A stretch of DNA of 64,000 nucleotides from Hippasteria phrygiana (taxonomy: Eukaryota > Echinodermata > Asteroidea > Valvatida > Goniasteridae), in contig JAZGUH010000330.1 in NCBI GenBank assembly GCA_037893225.1, positions 558,001 through 622,000 of the forward strand, read 5' to 3'. Below the pieces are notes generated by a model. That model was not told the DNA's origin, searched no databases, and saw only the letters and a program-made list of their open reading frames with translations. Positions 53,891-62,696 of this stretch are shown here, one piece after another. Made by a program: the position numbers and the translations under genes. How positions within the stretch are numbered: position 1 is the first letter of the stretch; each line of letters begins with the position of its first letter.

Positions 53891-54939
53891 AGAAACTGAA
53901 TTGATGAGATTTAGATGCCAAGGGTCATTATTTGCGAAAAGATCTATGTACGTGTGCAAGTCCGGGCAGATTCCTGTAAAAGCAGCCTGACGATTCATGT
54001 TTACGTTTTACAGTACAACAGACAGACGTTGGACAAGTCAGGTACTTTATAATCATTATTCAGTTTCTAAGCAACAATCAACCAATCAAAAAATGACTCT
54101 CAGAGGTCAACTTGTAGTATTGTAACGTCTCTTTGGGAGTCGTTATCAAGAAGTGAAACATGAAGGCGGATGTAGACTTACACACAAATACTAGCTGTTT
54201 TATTTACACAATTATGTACATCTCAGAGTTATTTACATCTCAAGAGAGGGCGTACTTCAATGACCACGGACGTGGGCGAACGGGACGTGACTGATGTTGG
54301 TAGCGAATAAATTTGACACTGTGTGGTCATATCAGTATAGTGTGTGTGTGTGTACGTGTGAGCGCACAACAACTGTAAGGACAACTGTGCTGTTGACGTG
54401 ACCTAGCATGTCTATACTGTCTACATATACATGGCTATCGTAATACCAGGCTCGTGACAGAGCATGTGAGAGAACTTTCCCATGCCTCGCTAGGGCGAGA
54501 ATAATTGTCCGAGGCCTCGATTTCCACCCCTTATATTAAGAATTGAGAGGGGTGTGAGCGGGGGTGTGTCAGGGTCTTATCCAATGGGAGCATCGGATCT
54601 ACTGGGTTATCAACACGTGACAATGATCATGAATAAGTGATGATGTGCACAAAGTCAATGGGGAAAATCTCTATGGGAGTTTACACACACTTGTAATGGT
54701 GTGTACAAAGTGAATGGGGGAAATCTCTATGGGAGTTTACGCACACTTCTGGTCTCGGCTGACTTAGACGTTTTGGTGGAGGAATGTCCGAGAGTGAAAG
54801 TAAGCGGGTCAGTGTGGGTCACTGATGGGTGCGTTACGGGGGACTGTTTCAGTAGGAAAGGGTAGGAGGGAAACTTCCTCGTTACATAGGGTTGTGTACA
54901 ACACTTAGTCTCTGGGCGGATAGGAAATATCCACGCAAT
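53891..54939. other. Copy 2 equivalent of 16842-17897, no gene
   Basis: This includes the TG run (54339-54359, longer than copy 1) and the tandem pair of about 59 bp (54650-54750). It ends at the foldback insertion. Confidence 0.5.
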
Positions 54940-54945
54940 GTCTAT

Positions 54946-55313
54946 TATGGCAAGCCAAAGCGGAATTAATTCAAAACACCGTTTTTCTTGCAAGAACAAA
55001 AACAATCATTCAAGATAAACGCAAAATTATCATGCAAGACCAAAATTTTCATGCAAGATCAGAATTTTCATGCAAGATCAAAATTTTCCTGCAAGATCAA
55101 CATTTTCATGCAAGATCAAAATTTTCATGCAAGATCAAAATTTCAATGCAAGACCAAAATTATCATGCAAGACCAAAATTATCATGCAAGACCAAAATTT
55201 CTATGCAAGACCTAAATTTCAATGCAAGACCAAATTTATCATGCAAGACCTAAATTTTCGTGCAAGACCAAAAAAAATCGGGCAGACCAACAAAAATTAA
55301 AAATCGGGCAAGA
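54946..55313 (+). repeat. Left arm of the foldback element
   Basis: A unique 80-bp tip (TTCAAAACACCGTTTTTCTT) is followed by about 13 units of 19 bp. The inner end has AAAAATCGGGCAAGA, which also ends the right array (inverted). Confidence 0.85.
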
Positions 55314-55648
55314 ACCTCGTCCCCAGGGGCTTACTTTATTAATATATTGTTTCCAAAACTCGCTACCCGGCCCCGGACTCGTATCGATACATGTATCTCG
55401 ATTCAATCATGTTGCACAATCTGCTAAAGGAAAAGTGTTTCCTTGTAAGCGTCAAGAAACAAGGTGACACTAACTGGACAGCAATTTGGCCGAAATCGAT
55501 CGTGCAGTAGCGGCGACTGTGGATGTCACGGAATGTCACGGGACTGTCGATGTCCCGTCCGTATTGACAGGCGCTGGGTTTCATCTGGAATGATAAGCTC
55601 GATCTGTTTTCCTTCCTCCATGGCTCCGTACTATTCACTGCAGGGAAC
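55314..55648. other. Unique interior stretch, no gene
   Basis: GC-richer DNA with TGTCACGGAATGTCACGGGA repeats near 55525. Short frames only; nothing recognised. Confidence 0.4.
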
Positions 55649-56048
55649 GGAAAGATTTTACTTTAATACCCCACCCCCCCACCCCCCCCCCCCCCCCCAC
55701 TAAAATCGGTCAGGAATAGCAAAATCTTAGAAAATAACCAACCCTCCTTGATCATAACTATGGCACAACCTGTTATTTCAAGATTTAGGCCCATGTCAGT
55801 AGAATCTGTAAAAATGAGGCAGAAATTATATGTACATGTATGTAAACAATTCCTTCATGCGTTGAGTGTGCCAAAAACATTTAACACAGAAAACGCAACC
55901 TTAATTTCTTCTCCTTTATTGCACGAAAATGTCCCAACTAAATTCTCTAAATTAAAGGTTGTGCCAATACAATTCTGAACAGAAATGGTTCATTTTAGAT
56001 TTGCTGTTTCAGACTGATTTTGGTGAGGTATTAAAGTAAAATCTTTCC
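55649..56048. mobile_element. Third copy of the GGAAAGATTTTACTTT MITE, inverted
   Basis: Ends GGAAAGATTTTACTTTAA / TTAAAGTAAAATCTTTCC. The interior AAAATAACCAACCCTCCTTG matches the inverse of the interiors at about 13890 and 46310. It is diverged from both, so it arrived independently. Confidence 0.65.
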
Positions 56049-57063
56049 GTATTAAAAAATTGCTATCGGGTTGATCAGTTATATTTTGTTATATGCAATC
56101 TCACTTATTTCATAACTTTATTAAAATTGTAAGCCAGGCATCTCAACTAACATGATTTGTTGACAACATTTTGAAATTATAGCTCGCTACTACATAGGGG
56201 CCATACATTTTTACGAGGAAGCTGGGTTAAATATGGCATCCAGGGTGCACATTTTCATTTTGTAAAATAGTAACTGCTGTAAGTAGTAAAGCAAGTTCTG
56301 ATAGCCATTATGAAAACCAAAGCAAACATTTACGCGAGATTGAGCCGTTCTAGTAATCCTTATGTTCATCTTAAATGTCTGCTTAAAGATGCTTTCTGTG
56401 TTTCTAGTGTCTTTTAATTTATTTTTTAAAAGGAAAACAAATACCTCACTAGTGCTTCTATCAGAATATTCCTGCAATTTATTTATTGTTTATACATATA
56501 CAGATGTACACGCATGTTGCCTGTCATTCTACCTCATTATCACTGTATGTCCATGGTTTCAATCAAAAAGCAATGCGAAATGGTATTTAGTAACAATAGT
56601 AATTAAGGTTTTCAAAATAGACAATTTAAAAAGACAACTTAAGTTTGAAGTATTCTCATGAAACTAATCATTTGCTACAGCAGCATGCATTATGAACAAG
56701 TCCACTAATAACCTTTAAAGTAGTTCAAATTGTTCTTAAATTTACATTTTTAAACCATTGCATCAGAAATATTTGTTCAGTCCCCTTAACAAAAACTTCT
56801 GTTTTCGGGGGTGGGGGGGGGGGGGGGGGGAAGTTGCCAGACAGACTAATCGCCCCTTGTAAAATCACGCCTGTATTGCAAGGGTGTTAGATTGAGTATG
56901 AAACTACTCTTGGGACGTCACTCTATTCAGAAAAGTGTCGAATCTTTTTCAAGAATGTACAGTTAAGTTAATTGACTTAATTCATCTCATACCTCAAAGC
57001 ATTAGTAACAATGGACACGTTTTGTTCCCTGTAAATCTTGACATTAGGTGAAAGGGACGTAGT
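56049..57063. other. AT-rich interior, no gene; G run
   Basis: A poly-G run lies at 56810-56830. Overlapping frames of 88-99 codons on both strands (56211-56661) are AT-rich and without family features. Confidence 0.4.
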
Positions 57064-57067
57064 TTAA

Positions 57068-57176
57068 GTCGGAGAAACGACTCAAAAGGTGGACATTCTT
57101 TGATTGGAATGGGCTCGGATGCTTTGCGTCCTCGCCCATTCCAATCAAAGAATGTCCACTTTATTGTCGTTTCTCC
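57068..57176. mobile_element. 110-bp TTAA-flanked palindromic MITE
   Basis: TTAA at 57064-57067 and 57177-57180. A perfect 26-bp inverted repeat starts GTGGACATTCTTTGATTGGA (57089-57114 with 57134-57159), with outer arms GGAGAAACGAC / GTCGTTTCTCC. Confidence 0.75.
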
Positions 57177-57180
57177 TTAA

Positions 57181-57785
57181 CATATTTATCATTTTGATCG
57201 TTTCAACAATGTCTACAAAAATATATAATCCATCCATTTATTGAATATATCTTAAAAGTGGTATTTCTCAAATTTCACATGCTGCTCATCATGGAATGGA
57301 CAATAATAAATGTTATTACATAAATTTGTAAACTTTTGTCAGAAATTTCTTTATTTTTATCTTATTAATTGTAATACTAACTGAAACAAGAAATTAGATA
57401 GTGGAAAGTGCCTTTAGCCATTGGATTTAGCTAAATTTTTTACTCCTTTCAGTCTCTACACGGAACTTCACTTCCAACAGCTATTTGAAAAAAATTGGGC
57501 ATTGACCAATATTAATTCAACATTTTTTAGAGAATAGATTGCCACAGTCCACTGTTGTTCTCAAACCTTACAGTTCCAGGTAAAGAATGGCAGTATTAAG
57601 TTATAAAACAGTCACCGATATTCAAAACATCGTGAACATCACATTGTATTATTATTCAAGGCTTTTTGAGGTCCATAAAGGAACAAGACTGAAGAATGAG
57701 AGGCTCTATATTGCGTAATGGTTGATGGTCCATCGGATGGCACATTAAGAAAGCGATCCCTTGGTAGTACTTGCATCTGGTCGCG
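57181..57785. other. AT-rich interior, nothing recognised
   Basis: Between two TTAA-flanked MITEs. No inverted repeat or open frame of note. Confidence 0.4.
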
Positions 57786-57789
57786 TTAA

Positions 57790-58450
57790 GCCCCAGTCCC
57801 ACTAGGACCTGCGATTTCCCGCAACCAGTTCAGTCGTGCGACAAGGCCGGTCATGGGTAGTCGTGAATATTTCCTGCAAATTGAGCCTAGCAGTCACATT
57901 GTAAGACCAGTCGTGCGACCTGTAGAAGACTTGTTTCCGACTGATAGCAGCATTAATCGCACGACTACCCAAGACTACGTAGTACATACGAGTGGTAAGG
58001 TCCTGTCGCACGACTGGCTACGACCAATCGTACGACTATTCGTACGACTTGTCGTGGAGTTGCACGACTAGTCTTGTTTGATCGTGCATCTAGTCGTGCA
58101 ATCAGGTCTAAGTGCACGACAAGTCATGCCAGTAGTCGTGGAAAGTCGTGCGACTGTTGTACGACAGGAGAATCCTACGATCAGCCACGACAATGAAGGA
58201 CCACCCAAGACTTGTCCCACGACTGTCGCACGACAAATGACTAGGCTGCGACAAGATGAAACTAATTCAGTCGCAGCCAGGTTTTTAAACAGTTTATAAA
58301 CCTGTCTGCGACTGATTTCGGTCTTGCGAATATCCAAGACCACCCACGACCACCGAAGACTTGTGGCACGACTTTTCTAAGATTGCCTGCGATTTCCTGT
58401 CGCAGCTTGTCGTAAGTTGTCGTACATGTAACTCCTAGTGGGACTAGGGC
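57790..58450. mobile_element. 661-bp TTAA-flanked MITE full of TCGTGCGAC motifs
   Basis: TTAA at 57786-57789 and 58451-58454; ends GCCCCAGTCCCACTAGGA / TCCTAGTGGGACTAGGGC, a TIR with one mismatch. The interior is filled with TCGTGCGAC, TCGTACGAC and GCACGAC variants in both orientations. Overlapping frames on both strands (57802-58343) are a by-product of this repeat. Confidence 0.82.
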
Positions 58451-58454
58451 TTAA

Positions 58455-59434
58455 AGTAATGAAAGACACTTTCTCAGAAGAAAATTACTTCAGCTCCAAT
58501 GTCTGCTCAAAATCCAAGTAGCTTCATCAGTGCCGCCTCATCAGTGAAATTCAACAAGGCATAAGTACAACATGCAAATAGAAAGCCAAAAAAATTGCCT
58601 TGACTCAAAAAATAAGGTCACAGTAAAATCAAGTTGCCTTTCTTCCTTGATAAATGAATGGAGTGCCCAGTCGATCCAGTCCTCAGTGAAATCTAAAAAG
58701 GCGAGCACAAAAGATTATTTTCCTACATCAGATAAAAATCCAGTTTCTTCTGCCTTGATCATGCTGGTGGAGTTTCTATGGGCCCTTTGAAATTTGAAGA
58801 TCCTTTCCTTTAGTGACTGGTGGTAGACCCTTCCCTCGACCCTCGTGCTGAAAAAAAAGGAAAACAATAATAAAATACATGTAAAGTGAATATTTAGGAT
58901 GGTTGGATCCTTCTCTCAGATGTTGATATAGTCTGCTAATATCTTTAGGATGTCCTGATTAAGGCCCATTAACGAAATTTATTGGGAAATGTTAAACTTG
59001 TCAGGCAAATTCATTGGAAACAATTTGCTGGAACATGTCAAGTTGTGCAAAATCAAACCAACCAACGAGTTTTAAAGGGGGGGTGGTGGTTAAAGGACAC
59101 AACAGTTTGGCTCATCATTTTTGGAATTATCTAATATATTTAACAGAAGGTATGCAGCATCCTGCCGTTGCTTTTTCCATATTACTTCTATGATGGTCAG
59201 TCATTATAGATATGTTGAAAAGGAAAAAAAACATGAATTTGAACCAGTTTTTGTGGTAAACTCTGCAGCGTCTTTTTGTGTGCACAGTGCATGAAAATTG
59301 TGTTCTTATTCTTGCTAGTAGCCAATGGGAAAATTGGGCTTCGGTAGGAGCCCTATCCATAGTTTAGGGGTAATATCGACTAAACGATTGGTGTGGGTGG
59401 CTAGCTGGATTTGGAGATTAATGATAATGAGGGC
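58455..59434. other. Interior stretch, nothing firm
   Basis: TTCTTATTCTTGCTAGTAGC then CAATGGGAAAATTGGG (about 59303-59340) resembles the arm of the palindrome at 60821-61676 and may be a decayed relative. No gene. Confidence 0.4.
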
Positions 59435-59442
59435 CCTCACAT

Positions 59443-60812
59443 CAGTGGCGTAAGTACGGGGGGAGGGGGGGCACAGGGGGCACGTGCCCCCCCACCAGAG
59501 GTCCGTGCCCCCCGGTTGCCCCCAAGCCCCCCCCATTTGAAATTTCGGTAATTGTTACCTTTAGGACCCCGTTCTATATAAGAGAACGAAGGAGACAGTT
59601 TATGTTTCGGAACTTACCTCAATATTTTGCGATGATAAAGGCAGGAAAAGTCACTCTGTGTGCTTGAAATCATCTAAATAGTTCGCTAAGATATCATGTT
59701 GAATATGAGCAAGCTTCATTTTGTGGAAAGAGGGCATGGTTTTGATTTATGAGGGAAATTATGGGGTAAAACGGCAATGTCTCTGACTGCAAAAAAAAGT
59801 AGAAAGTCACATTTTCTTTGAAAGTGCATTTTAAAATTACAACAAACATGAGTTTAGGCTAATCTGAAGAAAAAAAGACTGCTCTAACCTGCAAAAGTCA
59901 CTTTGGTACTGTAAAGTCATCTGCAAAAAACAGTTTTGAACGGAACTCATCAAAAAAATAGAGGTGTCCTATAAAAGGTAACGATTACCGAAATTTCGAA
60001 TTGCACACAAACAATACATCTGTTGCCATTCGTTGCCCCCTAATTGGTGCACCCCCAGGCATGCCAGGTCCTAGCCCCACCAGTGTGGCTGGCGGATTTG
60101 ACATCGGGCTGATCCTTAGCCACACGTCCTACCCATATGTTTGTGTGGTGAGAACTTCAACAATTCGTGCGGTGGGGTAGCGCTATCTGGACCGCGGTTT
60201 TAACGGTCTGGCTGTGTTCTCTACCTTCTTAACTATTCCAAACTGCTAGTGGCTTGTCATCTTACTCACCATTTTCCGAAATATTGGACATTAAACTTGG
60301 ACTCCATAGTCTTGCGTGCTAACTATTTCAACTGGTATCAGCCATTTAAAAATGACGTCACTGGGTTCGAAACGGCTTGCCGACGGCTGTTTGATGAGAG
60401 CACAGCTAGCTTATCACAATTTCAGTGGAACATCTCGCGCGAATTTCGTGATAAGCTGTGCTCTCATCAAACAGCCGTCGGCAAGCCGTTTCGAACCCAG
60501 TGACGTCATTTTAAAATGGCTGATACCAGTTGAAATCGTTAGCACGCAAGACTATGGAGTCCAAGTTTAATGTCCAATATTTCGGAAAATGGTGAGTAAG
60601 ATGACAAGCCGCTAGCAGTTTGGAATAGTTAACCGCGGTCCAGATAGCGCTACCCCACCGCACGAATTGTTGAAGTTCTCACCACACAAACATATGGGTA
60701 GGAGTATAGGACGTGTGGCTAAGGATCAGCCCGATGTCAAATCCGCCAGCCACACCGGTGGGGCTAGCCAGGTCCCCCCTACAATTTTACAAATTCAACC
60801 TTTACGCCGCTG
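59443..60812. mobile_element. hAT-like element with CAGTGGCGTAA ends
   Basis: The left end CAGTGGCGTAA and right end TTTACGCCGCTG are near-inverse, followed inward by G/C-rich GGGGGGCACGTGCCCCCC and by AAATTTCGGTAATTGTTACC with its inverse (59540 and 59980). The flanking 8-bp duplication CCTCACAT stands at 59435-59442 and 60813-60820. These features fit hAT. A foldback element (60072-60767) is inserted inside. No transposase. Confidence 0.8.
60072..60767. mobile_element. Foldback element of about 700 bp nested in the hAT-like element
   Basis: Almost the whole unit is one inverted repeat: TAGCCCCACC...GGTGGGGCTA outer ends and GATGAGAGCACAGCT next to a loop of about 30 bp at about 60419-60448. 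CCAGGTC is repeated on both sides (60064-60070 and 60768-60774; an eighth C is shared), a 7-8 bp target duplication. The left arm has an extra stretch of about 35 bp near 60195-60235. Confidence 0.8.
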
Positions 60813-60820
60813 CCTCACAT

Positions 60821-61676
60821 TACTCCTAGAACTATGAGGTTCCGACATGAACCTCATAGGAAGACGCCGATTTTTCCCATAGGCTAGTACAGCAAGAATA
60901 AGAACGTCATTCCCATGCAACACGTTTCTACATTTTTCGCCGTGAATTACTTCATGGCTGCCCCCAAAAATAATAATATGCCGCATTTACATCCTCACCT
61001 TGCTTGCGCCAAGTCAATTTTCGCCTGAAACGGGTCCAATTTGCGGGAAAAAAATGACAAAAATCTGCAGTCGTTCCGAAGCGATCACACACGCACACCA
61101 TCGAGGAAGCCGCACACACGAAGCTCCTGTTTTGCGGGGGGGGGGCCGTGGGTCGGTCAAGTCATGATTATTCATCGAAAATTTGAAGCGCGGTACGGCA
61201 GGCAACTGCCGCGTGTCCGTTATATACCATCTGCGACGACAGGCAATGCATGCAGACGGTATATAACAGACACGCGGCAGTTGCCTGCCGTACCGCGCTT
61301 CGAATTTTCGATGAATAATCATGACTTGACCGACCCACGGCCCCCCCGCAAAACAGGAGCTTCGTGTGTGCGGCTTCCTCGATGGTGTGCGTGTGTGATC
61401 GCTTCGGAACGACTGCAGATTTTTGTCATTTTTTTCCCGCAAATTGGACCCGTTTCAGGCGAAAATTGACTTGGCGCAAGCAAGGTGAGGATGTAAATGC
61501 GGCATATTATTATTTTTGGGGGCAGCCATGAAGTAATTCACGGCGAAAAATGTAGAAACGTGTTGCATGGGAATGACGTTCTTATTCTTGCTGTACTAGC
61601 CTATGGGAAAAATCGGCGTCTTCCTAGTATGAGGTTCATGTCGGAACCTCATTAATAGTCATAGTTCTAGGAGTAG
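60821..61676. mobile_element. 856-bp near-perfect palindrome with 8-bp duplication
   Basis: Arms start TACTCCTAGAACTATGA on the left and pair with TAGTTCTAGGAGTA at the right; the centre is at about 61240 (ATATACCATCTGCGACGACA, then GGCAATGCATGCAGAC). CCTCACAT flanks it at 60813-60820 and 61677-61684. Because it is a palindrome, almost the same 142-codon frame appears on both strands (61014-61442 minus, 61041-61469 plus). Confidence 0.8.
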
Positions 61677-61684
61677 CCTCACAT

Positions 61685-62205
61685 AACCTACCTACCTCCA
61701 TGATATGATGTACATGAATACATGGGACCGAGTCTTCGTTGCATGCAGTTTGGGAAATCAACCAAAACATGTATTACTATTACTGCATCAATCTAAATAT
61801 ACGGAATTCGAAGAAATAACCCCGCTTTCAATTTTCATTTTGCTTGCTCACCTGACATATCCCCCCATGCAGAAGCTAGCTGGCGATTCGCAATAGGGCC
61901 CGCGATTCGCCCGATAGAGCTGCCTGTGGCTATTGTATGGCTCCCAGACGTCATATACACACGATGAACTGCGCCAGACTAGTAACTTTTCAGCCTCTTT
62001 CCGTTAAAAGAAATAAATATTTTTCTAATTATTCAGCGTTTAGTGCTCATTAACAAACAAGATTCACAAAAAAACTAGTCCTATCTCTGATCCTTATTTC
62101 TATTAAACGAACCAAAAAGAAATCATCCTACTTAGGTACATAATGAAGGGGTTCTGTTTGCGCCTCGACCCACGGCCGGCCTAATCACGTGATAGTCACG
62201 TGCAT
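61685..62205. other. Interior stretch before the right arm, no gene
   Basis: No repeat partner in this window and no significant frame. TCACGTGATAGTCACGTGCA at 62185-62204 repeats an E-box core just before the arm. Confidence 0.4.
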
Positions 62206-62690
62206 CTTGCACGAAAATTTTGGTCTTGCCCGATTTTTGTTAGTCTTGCACGAACATTTTTGTCTTGCATGATAAATTTGGTCTTGCATTGAAATTTAAG
62301 TCTTGCATTGAAATTTAGGTCTTGCATTGAAATTTAGGTCTTGCATGATAATTTTGTTCTTGCGTGATAATTTTGTTCTTGCGTGATAATTTTGTTCTTG
62401 CGTGATAATTTTGTTCTTGCGTGATAATTTTGTTCTTGCATGATAATTTTGGTCTTGCATTGAAATTTTGATCTTGCATGATATTGATAATTTTGGTCTT
62501 GCATGAAAATTTTGATCTTGCATGAAAAATTTGATCTTGCATGGAAATTTTGATCTTGCAATTGCATGAACATTTTGGTCTTGCATGATAATTTTGGTCT
62601 TGCATGATAATTTTGCGTTTATCTTGAATGGTTTTTTTGTTCTTGCAAGAAAAACGGTGTTTTGAATTAATTCCGCTTTGGCTTGCCATA
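62206..62690 (-). repeat. Right arm of the foldback element
   Basis: About 22 units of the same 19-bp motif in inverse orientation, with a homogenised block of TTCTTGCGTGATAATTTTG (62357-62440) not seen on the left, so the arms evolve by unit gain. The tip is the exact inverse of the left tip. Confidence 0.85.
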
Positions 62691-62696
62691 GTCTAT

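Larger units (their letters stand above)
54946..62690. mobile_element. 7.7-kb foldback element with 19-bp tandem-repeat arms
   Basis: Copy 1 has the empty site CAATGTCTATGGGG (about 17895-17908). GTCTAT is duplicated at 54940-54945 and 62691-62696. The ends TATGGCAAGCCAAAGCGGAA and its exact inverse carry about 50 bp of unique sequence, then arrays of a 19-bp unit (ATGCAAGACCAAAATTATC) in opposite orientation (left to about 55313, right from about 62206). This design matches foldback elements such as sea urchin TU and Drosophila FB. The interior holds nested MITEs and no transposase. Confidence 0.85.

Noticed and set aside
54988..55300. Three overlapping open frames rich in QDQNFHARSKF
   Set aside because: They are the three frames of a 19-bp tandem repeat (not divisible by 3) in the foldback arm; the same happens in the right arm (62296-62754).
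61014..61469. Two 142-codon frames with nearly the same protein on opposite strands
   Set aside because: Direct consequence of the palindrome 60821-61676; no family features.
54946..62690. Repeat arrays resembling a CRISPR
   Set aside because: The 19-bp units are contiguous without spacers, lie in inverted arms and the DNA is animal-type.
54946..62690. Polinton/Maverick, because of the 6-bp duplication and long TIRs
   Set aside because: Ends do not start with the usual AG, and no polymerase, integrase or capsid genes are present.
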